Below are positions 25,501 through 37,336 of a DNA stretch of 64,000 bases, in pieces. The stretch's first letter is position 1, and each line of letters begins with the position of its first letter. The translations under genes were made by a program, and so were the position numbers. The notes below the pieces were generated by a model. The model was not told the DNA's origin, made no database searches, and saw only the letters and a list, made by a program, of their open reading frames with translations. Location: NCBI GenBank assembly GCA_020205615.1, contig JAINUW010000544.1:1-64000 (forward strand), in the 5' to 3' direction. The DNA comes from Panax quinquefolius (taxonomy: Eukaryota > Streptophyta > Magnoliopsida > Apiales > Araliaceae).

Positions 25501-26257
25501 TTTATACTAACTAAATTTGCCCATTAAATGATATCAATATATATATTAAATGTTTATTATTCATAAGATGAATGTTATTTATTGATGCATATGATGATGT
25601 GTATGATAATAAATGGGATTGATTATGGACTATTGACCAATGTGATTGGATTTTATTTTAGTTGGATGCATGAATGTATGGGTTTTATTAAATGGGGTCT
25701 ACTGCGTATTCGCCTTCTCTAATTTTTCCGAATGTAAATTCTATCTCCTCCTATGTACTTCCCTCGATCACGATCAAGGTTTCTATTTATTTTAAATAGT
25801 TTTGTAATAGGAATAGTTAGAATTAATTTTGAAAAATTGGAGATCAAGGAGCAAGGAGCTTGAAGACCCGTTTGTAATGGAGCACGGGTTTAAATGTAAT
25901 AGTTATATTTAAATATTATTTCTTCGCACCCCTAGGGTTTGACCTTTTGGTTCACTTGGTGGCTCTAGTGAACCAAACTAGAATAAAAGTCCATAATCAA
26001 TCCGGGTAGAATATAGTATTCTATATGTGCATGCTTATACTATATATATTATATATTATGCAAACATGCTTCGCATGTTCATTAATATGACGCGTATTTT
26101 AAATATATGTGCATGCGCGATAAACAAGATGAGACAAATTAATAACAAACCCCTCAATTTTTATATTAAGTCCTAAGCGTTCAAAGATATTTGGAATATC
26201 GAACGTCGCCTTCTAGCATGATAAAATTAATAGAGTATTAAATATTTAATATGAGTT

Positions 26258-26555
26258 TGTTGTGTCACCACAAGGCAAGTATTAAGTATTTAAGATGTTA
26301 ATTTATCACATTTGATGCTTATAAAGAAAATTGAACAATATTGTTTTGTTGTGTCACCGCAAGGATGATATTTTTCTTTTTTGAATATATGGAGTGCTAG
26401 GTCGGACTTAACTTGGATAATTTTGATTTTGGATGTGCCACCACTGATCAAAATAATCTAAGAGGCAAAAGAAAAGGAGTTGCATAGTTGATGTAATTGA
26501 CAAAAGTTGTCAACCTATTTATTTATATATAGTTTGTTGTGTCACCACAAGGCTA
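26258..26555. repeat. Dispersed TTGTGTCACCACAA hairpin motif in the copia leader
   Basis: TTGTGTCACC(A/G)CAAGG occurs at about 26260, 26349 and 26538, with a weaker copy (GATGTGCCACCACTGAT) at about 26433. Each forms a tiny TTGTG/CACAA stem. It lies just upstream of gag, where packaging or translational signals would be expected; no function is shown. Confidence 0.6.
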
Positions 26556-26849
26556 TATACATTTGAAATGGGATCCTTATTCTCACTAGCAAATCTTTAA
26601 TTAGATTTTGCCGAACTATATAAGTGAGGGTAATATAGTTTGAAGAAAATAAAATAGGGAGATACCAATTTAAAACAAGACCTAAATTATTTTGGTAATT
26701 AATAAAAGAATGTATGTTAAAAAATGTTGTTAATTACAAATTCATTTATGTAATTTTACAATGTCTAAAATTACTATCATTGCGAAGCATATTAGATGCT
26801 AAATTAACTGTAATCAATTAAAGCGGATTGGTTAAGGAATTTGAGAATA

Positions 26850-27570
26850 GTTCTCATAGTCGAAAAGGCTATCTTATGTCCATGTCGCCTATCCCCGCAA
26901 TGGTTGCGCATAATGCCTCTAAGGATGAGATTGCTACTTTTAGAAAGTGGCAAGATGATGCATGATTAGCTCAATGCATCATGCTCGCATCCATGAGTAA
27001 CGAGCTTCAGCGTCAGCATGAAACTATGGATGCTCTTACTATATTCCTGCACATCAAGTAGTTGATGGTGAGGAAAGTAGGATTGATAGATATCAGATAT
27101 CTAAGGAGCTCTTCCGATTTACAATGGCCAATGGCACTATAGTACAGACAAAAAGTTCTTAACATAATCAATTTGATTGATCAATTAGGACAACTGATTT
27201 TGTCATGGATGGAGAGTTGAGCCAAGATTTGATCTTGCACTCACTCCCGGACTCCTTTCACAATTGTTTTGAATTTTTCATATGAACAAGCTAGATATCA
27301 GCTTTGCTGATTTGCTTAACATGTTGAAAAATGTTGAGAGTCACTTTCCAACCAAGAAAGACCAAGTCTTACTTGGTAGGGGCCAAAGGATCTTCCGAAA
27401 GAAGAAGAACGATTCAAAGAAGGTAAATAGAAAGGCATAAACAAAGGATAATAAGAACAAAACTCGACACGGATAGCAAAGGAGTTTGCTTCCACCGCAA
27501 TAAGCCCGACACCGGAAAGAAAGCGTGAGAAGCATCTTGCAAAGGCTAACCAAAGAAGCTTAGTGAAGTT
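26850..27570 (+). pseudogene. copia gag (UBN2-type) remnant
   Basis: The reading WQDDA-stop-LAQCIMLASMSNELQRQHE (about 26950-27025) matches the gag polypeptide of Tnt1-like copia elements. Further on, after frame changes, are MDGELSQDLILHSLPDSFHNC (27205-27266) and LNMLKNVESHFPTKKDQVLL (about 27315-27375), the conserved second half of the same domain. Gag forms the virus-like particle that packages the RNA. The frame has several stops and at least two shifts. Only traces of a downstream Cys/His knuckle (about 27470-27500) can be suspected. Confidence 0.75.
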
Positions 27571-27619
27571 TCGGTTACAATACAGTTTTTGTTCATGATT
27601 GAAATAAATTTTTCTTTAA

Positions 27620-28610
27620 GTCAAGTTTCTACTTGGGTATTGGATACCGACTTTGGTTATCATAAATATAGATTTATGAAGGAACCAAGCAGAAGTAGAA
27701 AATTAAACAAAGATAAGTAATCCTATGTGTAGAAAATGAAGCAAAGGTTGCTGCATTAGCTATAGAAACTTATAGTTTAGCACTGCCTACGGGCAAATCT
27801 ATTAAGTCAATAAGTTGTTATTGTATTCCAATTCTTGTTAGAAACATTATTTCCATTTTATTGTTGGACAATAAAATTTTTGGTATTATAATTAAGAACA
27901 ATTGTTGTTCTATTTATAATAATAATGTTTCAGTATAGAATGAAAAGATTACTTAATGGATTTTGTATACTTGACTTACATGAAAATAATTTTGCATATT
28001 GAACAAATTAGTATAAGAAAAGGAGATGATCATTCAAAGAGTTGAATGTGTGTATTTGCTAAAATACAAGTGTGAATTATTTGAAAGGTTCAAAGAATTC
28101 AGAAGTGAAACAAATTGGCAATGTATTAAGATTCTTTGATTAGATCAAGGAATAAATACTTGTGCAATAAGTTTTCGGATCATCTCAAATGGTTTTCTCA
28201 TAATGGACACATCCCGACACGCAATAATTGATTGATGTATCCGAATGAAAAATCGTACCTTGTTGGACATGGTGCGGTCCAAAATGATTTTACCGACATT
28301 CCGGTATCCTTACGGGTTAATGTCCTAGAAATGGTTTGACATATCACGAAAATGGTAACCTCAAAATCCGGCCCCAAGACTCCATAAAAGTTATGGATGG
28401 GAGGATTCTAATCTTAAGTATGTTAAGATAAGGGGTTGTCCAACTTATGTGAAAAGGTTTCAAAGGATAAGCTTGGGACAAGATTTGACAAGTACAATTT
28501 GTGGGACATCCTAAAGTAAGTTTAGGGTATATGTTCTATAATCCTACTTAGCAAAAGGTGTTTGTTGCGAAACACAGCGCCTTCTAAGATAAATGTGTTT
28601 ATTATTGAAG
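27620..28610 (+). pseudogene. copia protease/integrase remnants, heavily decayed
   Basis: A short VLDTDFGYH segment at about 27637-27663 resembles the copia protease active-site context (normally VLDTGxxxH). At about 28395-28580 the words SYGWED, LKYVKIRGCPTYVK and YLAKGVCCE-like match the end of copia integrase (LKxLKVWGCPAYVK and following). Between them, conserved GAG-pre-integrase and DDE-core motifs are missing or unreadable. The region is saturated with stops, so function is lost. Confidence 0.5.
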
Positions 28611-28859
28611 GGCTAGTGGGAGGATAATAGATCTTGAAGAGTTCAAGAACCACAAAACATCGTAAGTCAAATAAGAGGAACCTATAGATAGAATTCTATT
28701 GTACCACAATCGAATCAGAATCGAATAGTATCGAAGATACCAGGAGGTATGGATTCATCATAGATGATGATGATGAGGTACACATCATAGAAGATGATGA
28801 TCCAGTTACATACGATGAGGTAAGTGTTGTAGACACTTGGAGAAATGGATTGAAGCAAG

Positions 28860-29230
28860 TTTCTCAAATATGGAACATTCGTTTTGATGGGGCAATCAAA
28901 AGAGTTTAATTTTATCAAAAATAAGAATGAACCTAGTGTGTACAAAAGGGTCAGTGGGAGCATCGTGACATTCCTAGTACTATATGTTGATATACTACGG
29001 ATAAGGAATGACATACCAATGCTACAATCAGTAAAGATAAAGTTGTCTAAACATTCCTCCATGAATGATTTGGAAGAGTATCTTAATTGGGGATATAATT
29101 CTATATAGATAGATTTAAGAGGATGCTCGACTTAACCCAAGGAACATATATTCATTTGATGCTAAAGTCGTTTAGCATGGAAAACTCCAAAAGATGTCTC
29201 ATGTAGATGAGCTATAGAGTGTATCTCTCT
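28860..29230 (+). pseudogene. copia reverse transcriptase (RVT_2) fragment
   Basis: An open stretch (28884-29108) encodes KEFNFIKNKNEPSVYKRVSG and then FLVLYVDILRIRNDIPMLQ. This corresponds to the RVT_2 core FLVLYVDDILIIGND, with one of the two catalytic aspartates lost or shifted. After the stop, MLDLTQGTYI and KSFSMENSK follow at about 29120-29190. The RT would copy element RNA into DNA. Most of the N-terminal half of the RT is missing. The minus ORF at 28715-29062 is its antisense shadow. Confidence 0.8.
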
Positions 29231-29269
29231 TAATAGTCCCCACAGACTCCTGAAAAGAGAGGTCGCATG

Positions 29270-29850
29270 AGTGATTATCATGTATGCAATGAAATATACG
29301 AGACCTGATGTGGATCAGTCATATTCTGGAGAAGTTCACTATGAGTCAGTGAAAAACATCTTAAAGTGCTTAACTGGCACTAAGGATGTGATCATATTCA
29401 TGGTGGGTCTTAATTAAAACTAGAGGGCTTAATGGACTCAAGTTTTCGAGATGCACCTAGAGCGACGTAGAAAAATCCACTTTAAGGTAAAGGGTTACCT
29501 TGAGCGAAGGGTGCGTTGAATTGGAAAGGTTCCAAACAAAGAAAGAGTTCTTTGGTTTAGTGATAAAGACAAAGTATATAGCTATAAATGAATCTGCAAG
29601 TTGATTGTTTGGATTAAAAGTTCATTACAGAACTAGGAATAGTTCCTAAGTCTCATCTTGGATCTAAACATGTGTTGTGGTACTATCATTTGATTATTAG
29701 AATCATTGAAAGATGGGAAATCACTATAGAGATGGTGGACTCTCAAGAACAACATTACATATCCATTAACTAAAGCTTATCCAACAGCAGGATAATCGTC
29801 ACTTAGAGAAGAAGAGTATGAGATACCATGACGATTGGCTTTAGTGCAAG
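29270..29850 (+). pseudogene. copia RNase H fragment
   Basis: It contains traces of the MYAMKYTRPDV-type segment (about 29283-29312) and the YTD/AEY-type region. Clear words WIKKFITELGIVP (about 29611-29650) and KHVLWYYHLIIRIIER (about 29668-29715) belong to copia RNase H. Several stops are present. It ends just before the PPT at 29847-29858. Confidence 0.7.
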
Positions 29851-29858
29851 TGGGAGAT
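29846..29858 (+). other. Polypurine tract of the copia element
   Basis: GCAAGTGGGAGAT immediately before the 3' LTR start TGAAAG; the CAAGTGGGAGA motif is the usual PPT of Tnt1-type copia elements. Confidence 0.75.
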
Positions 29859-31737
29859 TGAAAGTAGTATGCACACAAGCCAATCATGTTTGATGATAAA
29901 GCATATACTTTGTAACAATCTTATTCATTTATTAATAAAAAAGTATTAATTTATTAAAGGCTTTTAATTATCTACATGATGTTGTTTTATAATATGTGAT
30001 AAACCCATAGTTTTAAGCAATGCTTTTAGAATAATGATGATGATCATTCTAATGAGATCTAAATTCTTGGAAAGCATAAAACTAAAATAGTTCCCAATCA
30101 TTGGATTACTAAATTGGGGATTAGTGAATCCGGATAGATTGGTACATACGTTCTTGCTCATTGGATGAGGATGATTGATCTCATGATCATTTGTGTGGAG
30201 ACACTAAAAGCAAGTATGTAGGTGCTTATTAGAGAATAAGTTCCTTTGAGCGTGGCTCGCTAAGGAATACCTAATGGAGTTTTACTTGCTGTCGATAGGA
30301 ATTCTGTAGTGATAGTAGTACAAGTAATCCTTGGACTTGAGATCATTATAGTATCTTATGTATGATGAGTTATACTTTGACTTATTCCTTAAGACCCTTA
30401 GGGTATATCAAAGGTATGCTTGGGTATAACAAGTTGTACATGGAGATAATATATGATCAATAAAGAATCTACCACTTCTAATAAAAGAAGAGAAATGTCC
30501 TATGTGATTCGATAAATGACAACCCAAAGAGTCCTTGGTTAAAAGCGAATGAAATTAGAAAGGAGTTTCTAATTTGCATTATTTGAGTTGTGCATTTAAG
30601 GATCGAAATACATATAATTAAATAAAATAAGACTTGTGAGTGAATTTATGTCTTATATTTAATTGGGACATTGTATGGTGGAAGGATTGAATCACGGTAA
30701 CTATTTACTCAAAGGTTCTTTTATGATTAATGTTGAAATCTATATTATCGGAAAGTCATTTGATCGCTAGGAGGCTTATCCCTATTGTAGAATAAATATT
30801 ATTTATTTAAATAAATTAATTGTTTAATTTATTTATTTAAATAAGATTAGAATTATTCTAATTGATTTATTCACAATAGGTTTAATATGGAGAACCTAAA
30901 GGGTCACACCATAAAAGGAAGAATAATTATTTAAGAAGTAAATGGCATAATCGTAATATAATATGTTATGTATATTTAATTTAATCTATGGTGATAGAAT
31001 AAATTAAATAGCTTAATATTTATTATTTAATATTTTTGAAATATTAAATATAAATTAATAAGAGGAGTCTTATTAATATTATTACAATTATTATTATTTT
31101 AATTTCTAAAAGAGTTTAGGAATTAATTTAATATAAGTACTCTCATTTATTCCTAATTGGATTAGGAAGGAAAATTAGTTAAAGGAGTTTAATTAATTAT
31201 CCCTAATAAGATTAGGGAGCTAAATTAATTAAAAGAATTTAATTAATTAAATAAAACTCAATTCCTTAATTGTTAAGGTGGGTTGCCCACATCTATAAAT
31301 AAGAAGAGTCTTATTATGGGTGAGGTGGTTGTTGACTTTTACAACATACGTAATAATTCCAATAGTTTGGAGAGTACGCCTTTTCTATAGAGATAGAAAA
31401 CTAGGGTTTGAGCCAAATACCCATCTTCTTAAATCCTTCTTCTTCCTTGGTGGATCACCTCTAGAGGCCAAACAATTGGGTGGCTAATGTTGATCAAAGG
31501 AAGGAACCAAACCCGGTGGATTCAAGTTGAACGCGAAAAGGATTGGAGGTGAACTTGTACCTGAGGAAGCTCGATCTTCAAGGGTATGATTTTATTCTTT
31601 ATCTTTTCGTTTAATTAATAATTGTGCATAAAGGGTGATCCGGGTATATGATTTGTAAATTTTTTAAACTCTGATTTTTACACGTTTCCGCACTTTTATG
31701 CAATTTGATTGCGTTTATGAATATTACAAACCTTACA
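29859..31737 (+). repeat. 3' LTR of the copia element
   Basis: 1879 bp, matching 22558-24432 with few substitutions and small indels. It ends CTTACA, the inverted partner of the TGAAAG start. It is followed by the AGTTT duplication and the resuming 167-bp array. Confidence 0.95.
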
Positions 31738-34700
31738 AGTTTTGCAAACTGGGTGATAACTTAGATTCCGTATATCAGAATTGACTTCCGTAAGTTCTAA
31801 CGCGTGTCTAATACCTACTCGGTGCTACGTGTGTGTTTGCGTGGTGTTCGGACGACCGAGGCGGGTTTTGACCTATTTTTCGGCTTTTTGCCTAAGTGTT
31901 GGCGAGTTTTGCAAATTGGACGATAACTTAGAATCTGTATATCGGAATCAAGTCCCGTAAGTTCTAACACGTGTCTAATACCTACTCGGTGATACATGTG
32001 TGTTTGCGTGGCGTTCGGACGGCCAAGGCTGGTTTTGACCTATTTTTTGGCTTTTTGCCTAAGTATTGGCGAGTTTTACAAACTGGGCGATAACTCAGAT
32101 TCCTTATATCGGAATCGAGTCTTGTAACTTCTAACGTATGTCTAATACCTACTTGGTGCGACGTGTGTGTTTGCGTGGCATTCGGACGGCCGAGGCGGGT
32201 TTTAACCTGTTTTACTGCTTTTTGCCTAAGTGTTGGCGAGTTCTGTAAACTGGGTGATAACTTTGATTCTGTATATCGGAATCGAGTTCCGTAAGTTTTA
32301 ACGCATGTCTAATACCTACTCGGTGCTACGTGTGTATTTGCGTGGCGTTCGAACGACCGAGGCGGGTTTTGACCTATTTTTTGGCTTTTTGCCTAAGTGT
32401 TGGCGAGTTTTGTAAACTGGACGACAACTCGGATTTTGTATATTGGAATCGAGTCCCGTAAGTTCTAACGCGTGTCTAATACCTACTCGGTGCTACGTGT
32501 GTGTTTGTGTGGTGTTCGGACGACCGAGGCGGGTTTTGACCTGTTTTACGACTTTTTGCCTAAGTGTTGGCGAGTTTTGCAAACTGGGCGATAACTCGGA
32601 TTTTTTATATCGGAATCAAGTCCCGTAAGTTCTAACGTGTGTCTAATACCTACTCGGTGCTACGTGTGTGTTTGTGTGGCGTTCGGACGGCCGAGGCGGG
32701 TTTAGACCTATTTTTTGGCTTTTTGCCTAAGTATTGACGAGTTTTGCAAACTGGGCAATAACTCGGATTTCGTATATCAGAATCAAGTCTCGTAAGTTCT
32801 AATGTGTGTCTAATACCTACTCAGTTCTACATGTGTGTTTATGTGGTGTTCGGACGATCGAGGCGGGTTTTGACCTATTTTACGGCTTTTTGCCTAAGTG
32901 TTGGCGAGTTTTGCAAACTGGGCGATAACTCGGATTCCTTATATTGGAATCAAGTCTTATAAGTTCTAACACGTGTCTAATACCTACTCGGTGCTATGTA
33001 TGTGTTTGCGTGCCATTCGGATGGCCGAGGTGGGTTTTGACCTATTTTTTGGCTATTTGCATTAGTGTTGGCGAGTTTTGCAAACTAGGTGATAACTCAG
33101 ATTCTGTATATCAGAATCGAGTCCCGTAAGTTCTAATGCGTGTCTAATACCTACTCGTTGCTACGTGTGTATTTGCGTGGCGTTCGAACAACCGAGGCGG
33201 GTTTTGACCTGTTTTACAGATTTTTTCCTAAGTGTTGACGAGTTTTGCAAACTAGCCGATAACTCGGATTTTGTATATCAGAATCGAATCCCATAAATTC
33301 TAACGCGTGTCTAATACCTAATTGGTGCTACGTGTGTGTTTGCATGTCGTTCGGACGACCGAGGCGGGTTTTGACCTATTTTTTGGCATTTTACCTAAGT
33401 GTTGGCGAGTTTTGCAAACTGGGCGACAACTCAAATTTTGTATATCCGAATCGAGTCTCGTAAGTTCTAACGCGTGTCTAATACCTACTCGGTGCTACGT
33501 GTGTGTTTGCGTGGCATTCAGACGATCAATGCGGGTTTTGACCAATTTTACGGCTTTTTACCTAAGTGTTGGTGAGTTTTGCAAACCGGGCGATAACTCC
33601 GATTTCATATATCAGAATCGAGTCCCGTAAGTTTTAATGCGTGTCTAATACCTACTCAGTGCTACGTGTGTGTTTGTGTGGTGTTCGGACGACCGAGGCG
33701 GGTTTTGACCTATTTTACGGCTTTTTGCCTAAATGTTGACGAGTTTTGCAAACTGGGCGATAACTCGGATTCCTTATATCGGCATCGAGTCTTGTAAGTT
33801 CTAACACGTGTCTAATACCTACTCAGTACTACGTGTGTGTTTGCGTGGCGTTCGGACGGCCGAGGCGGGTTTTGACCTGTTTTTCGGCTTTTTGCCTAAG
33901 TATTGGCGAGTTTTACAAACTGGGTGATAACTCGGATTCCGTATATCGGAATCAAGTCCCGTAAGTTCTAACACATGTCTAATACCTACTCAGTGCTACG
34001 TGTGTGTTTGCGTGGCGTTCGGACGACCGAGGCGGGTTTTGACCTATTTTTTGACTTTTTGCCTAAGTGTTGGCGAGTTTTGCAAACTAGGCGATAACTC
34101 AGATTCCGTATATCAGAATCAAGTCTCGTAAGTTCTAACGTGTGTCTAATACCTACTCGGTGCTACGTGTGTGTTTGCGTGGCGTTAGGACGGCCGAGGC
34201 GGGTTTTGACCTATTTTTCGGCTTTTTGCCTAAGTGTTGGCGAGTTTTGCAAACTGGGCGACAACTCGGATTTCGTATATTGGAATCGAGTCCCGTAAGT
34301 TCTAATGCTGGTCTAATACCTACTCGGTGCTACGTGTATATTTTCGTGGCGTTCGGACGACCGGGGCGGGTTTTGACCTGTTTTTCGATTTTTTGCCTAA
34401 GTGTTGGCGAGTTTTGCAAACTGGGCGACAACTCGGTATCCGTATATTGGAATCGAGTCCCGTAAGTTCTAACGCGTGTCTAATACCTACCCGGTGCTAC
34501 GTGTGTGTTTGCGTGGCGTTTGGACGGCAGAGACGGGTTTTGACCTATTTTTTGGCTTTTTGCCTAAGTGGTGGCGAGTTTTACTAACTGGGCGATAACT
34601 CAGATTTCGTATATCGGAATCAAGTCCTGTAAGTTCTAACGCATGTCTAATACCTACTCGGTGCTACGTGTTTGTTTGTGTGGTGTTTGGACGACCGAGG

Positions 34701-34830
34701 CAGGTTTTGACCTGTTTTTCGGCTATTTTTCTAAGTTTTCTCCAGTTAGGCGGACGGGACTTGAACTCGGGCTCCGTATGTCGGAATCGAGTCCCATCAG
34801 TTATAATGTGTGTCTATTGCCTATGCCTAG
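31738..34830. repeat. 167-bp tandem array, right segment (about 19 units)
   Basis: It continues the array at 21719-22557. The GAGTCCCGTAAG word recurs at about 31781, 31948, 32116, 32284, 32450, 32618 and on to 34786, a period of 167 bp. Units differ by scattered substitutions without obvious higher-order structure. The last unit is preceded by AGTTAGGCGGACGGGACT, the same sequence that opens the array at 21717, so both array ends share a variant unit. Reading frames such as 32443-32628, 33322-33630 and 34142-34465 arise from the repeat: the period is not a multiple of 3 and the frames close within one or two units. Confidence 0.95.
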
Positions 34831-36512
34831 GCGTGTTAACTAGTTATTTGACAGTTTATATAAGCAATATAATTACAAATAAAGAAATACATCAATAATA
34901 AGTTTTACCTGTCGAATATGTGGAGGAAAGATGTTGGCCAAGATAAATGCACATACACGGATGGCCTCCTCCAGGACTACACCCATGAGGTCGTCAGCGG
35001 TAGCTGCAGGATCTATGGAGTCGTGGATAACCTCCTGAGCAAGTTGGTAGATCCGATCGCATGATGGTGCGCCTGACTGCACGACACTGCTCGCCATGCA
35101 CCCCTCTATGATCCGCTTGAAGAAGTCGTCAGATAATGAAGGGCCGGCACCTGATCCACTCGCACCGCTACCTCTGGTGGGTGGGCACGTTGAGATCTTG
35201 CAGCAGGGACTATAGTGTAGGCTGGGACACGGGGGATGCCCAAAACTCTACCCTTCTTCGGCCCCCTAATAGCCTTCAGCCAATCCTCCATCTCCTCGTC
35301 CTCACGCTCAGCATCAGCCACTAGAGTGTCACCTCTCTGGGTGCTCCGAACCACAGAAAGGTCCTCGAACCGTGTCTAAAAAACACAGAAATAGGTGAAA
35401 AGCAAGTATTACACAAAAAAATTCAAAAGAATTTCAAAGTCATCAAATACATACTAAATGAAATAATTAAATTACTTACCGCAATGCGCTCTACCTCAAG
35501 TGAGATATAACCACCGTCACCTTTCTTCTGGTGAGCGTGCCACCAAAACTCGAGGCGGGAAGGTTGGTGCTTTAGACTCGCCTCGAGTCTCTCCCCTCAG
35601 AGGTCGACGACCGACTCCAGTCTGAAGAAAGGAGATGACTACTTTCATCAGGCGGTACCACGTTGTCAGCCGACATCTTCTTGAACGCCTCGCCCTCCCA
35701 AATATCGCACATCCGCTTTCACACCATGAAGACCAATGAAATCTGGCCGGACATCTCTAAGTGTTTGTCCATCAGCCATCTTGGTCTGGGTCTTCTTCTT
35801 CCAGTCGTACACCCACTTGTGCCAATTCATCTCGAGATACTTCCCGAGAACAGTCATCCCATGGGCCTCCTGCCCGTCCTCGAAATGATAATATCTCTAC
35901 AGTACAACATATGAATATCAACAGTTACTTGGTACACAACATAAAGCAAAGCGGTAAATAAATATTCAAAAGCACAAATTAAAACTAACATATGAATGAA
36001 TGACTTCTTACCCTAAACTCAACAATAATAAGTGCATATGTGCGGTCATCAACATCCGCCCACCTCATCTACGGGCTGGAGAATCGATTGCGGATGATCC
36101 CAAGTAACATGTTCCTTGGCGTCGCGTCAAGGATACTAAAATTGAAATTATTAAATTTCTAAATTACAAAGAATATATAAGAACTAAATAATTAATACAA
36201 ACGTAATGTATATATTACCTAGTAGTCCCGACCAGGCATATAAGCAGCGCCTAGGGGGGATTCCCTAGCAATCCACGTGCTAGTCCCCGCGGAGGCCTAC
36301 ATCGATCACCTATGTAGTGAAATACAACAATATTTATATAAACGAATATAATGTCAATATTATATAAAATTACAAATAATAAGATGTATAACAATAAAAC
36401 ATGTAATTATACCTGATGATCCAGCCTGATCATCACCAGCACTACCTCAACGGCCCCCACGGCCTGAACTACCAGCACGCCCACCACGATCGCCATGTGG
36501 TGTACGCACCAT

Positions 36513-37336
36513 ATCTGTATATATACTGTCAAATCATCATCAAGAAAATAATATGTGGATACAACTAAAATGATACAAACACAAATATCAGAATCATCAT
36601 GCACATACAACTAAAAGGATACAATATGCAGATATAACTAAAAGGAAACAACTATGACATTTGAATACAACTAAAAGGATACAACAAGTAGATACAACAT
36701 GCATTTGTTCTTTCATTTTATTTTTATTTTATTTATTTATTATTTTTTATAGGCTTAAATATAAAAAATGGCAACAAAGTCACGATCATTTATGCCCCAA
36801 AGTCACCGTGTTTGCTTTGTTTCCGCCTATTATACAAAAATGGCGACTCTTTGTTTTCCTCTTCCACTTTCTCTCTCCTCCTCAAATCATTTTCCATCAT
36901 AAAAATTTAGACTATTCAGATTCTCTCTCTTCTTCTCCATCAAATCAATTCATCAAAACCTTAGTTTTCACTCTTTTAGTCAAATAAAGAACAAGAGCAC
37001 AAGAAGATTTTACTTGGTAAAGTTTTGTTAAAAGATGAAGAGCGATAGAGAGGAGATGTCAAAATCTAAAAACAGTGAGAAAAAAGGGAGATCAAGTAAT
37101 TCTCTGATGAACTCCTCCTCTTCACAGTTTAGAAGAAGAAGAGGGAGATCAAGAAAATATTTGACAGTTCAATCATCTAATTGACAAAATTGAAAGGTGA
37201 ATCACCAACTAAAAGCCTAACTACAAAGAAACAACTATGACATTTGAATACAATAAAAAGGATACAACATGCAGATATAACTAAAAGTAGACAACTATTA
37301 CATTTGAATACAACTAAAAGGACATAAAGAGTACTC
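36513..37336. other. Intergenic region between the two CACTA genes
   Basis: AT-rich spacer upstream of the Ptta-like gene and downstream of the TNP2-like gene, both on the minus strand. Repeats of ATACAACTAAAAGGA(T/A)AC occur at 36545-36710 and 37190-37330. A CT-rich stretch (36850-36960) looks like a plant 5' leader. A plus-strand 49-codon ORF, lysine/serine/arginine-rich, starts at about 37035 but matches nothing I recognise. A captured host fragment is possible but unsupported. Confidence 0.4.

Larger units (their letters stand above)
22558..31737 (+). mobile_element. Ty1-copia LTR retrotransposon inserted in the CACTA tandem array
   Basis: Two 1.88-kb LTRs (22558-24432, 29859-31737), near-identical by eye, begin TGAAAG; the right copy ends CTTACA. 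Perfect AGTTT target duplications flank it (22553-22557, 31738-31742). The PBS starts at 24434 and a short PPT lies before 29859. Coding remnants in the order gag, protease-like, integrase end, RT, RNase H define Ty1-copia. Stops and large internal losses make it defective. The long 5' leader (about 2.4 kb) carries several repeat families. The close LTR similarity suggests a fairly recent insertion compared with its host CACTA and gypsy elements. Confidence 0.93.
21478..36512 (-). pseudogene. CACTA second gene, Ptta/TNPA-like (multi-exon, degraded)
   Basis: Minus-strand exons can be traced by splice signals: ATG at 36512 with a glycine/arginine-rich start (36413-36512, one TGA); about 36224-36310; about 36011-36140; 35480-35897; 34909-35375; and a terminal exon 21478-21645. 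The central exon holds LGKYLEMNWHKWVYDWKKK and, after a frame change, DIWEGEAFKKMSADN. This resembles the plant transposase Ptta/En-Spm domain (Transposase_24). The exon at 34909-35375 contains one frame change near 35170. A phase-0 donor CAG|GTAAAA (34908) and acceptor TTGTAG|GG (21646) join the reading to a Gly-rich, Asp/Arg-rich end with a stop at 21478. The resulting intron holds the 167-bp array and the copia element. TNPA-type proteins bind subterminal repeats. Family call moderate; exon edges inferred by eye. Confidence 0.55.

Noticed and set aside
28715..29062. Minus-strand ORF of 115 codons
   Set aside because: It is antisense to the copia reverse transcriptase fragment.
21719..34830. 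Regular direct repeats that might suggest a CRISPR array
   Set aside because: The units are contiguous at 167 bp with no unique spacers between short repeats, the host is a plant, and no cas gene is present.
32443..34898. A series of similar ORFs with repeated peptide words (SSNACLIPTRCYVCVCV and variants)
   Set aside because: They are readings of the 167-bp tandem array. The period is not a multiple of 3, the frames close after one or two units, and the same peptides occur in all three frames. They are not a repeat-protein gene.
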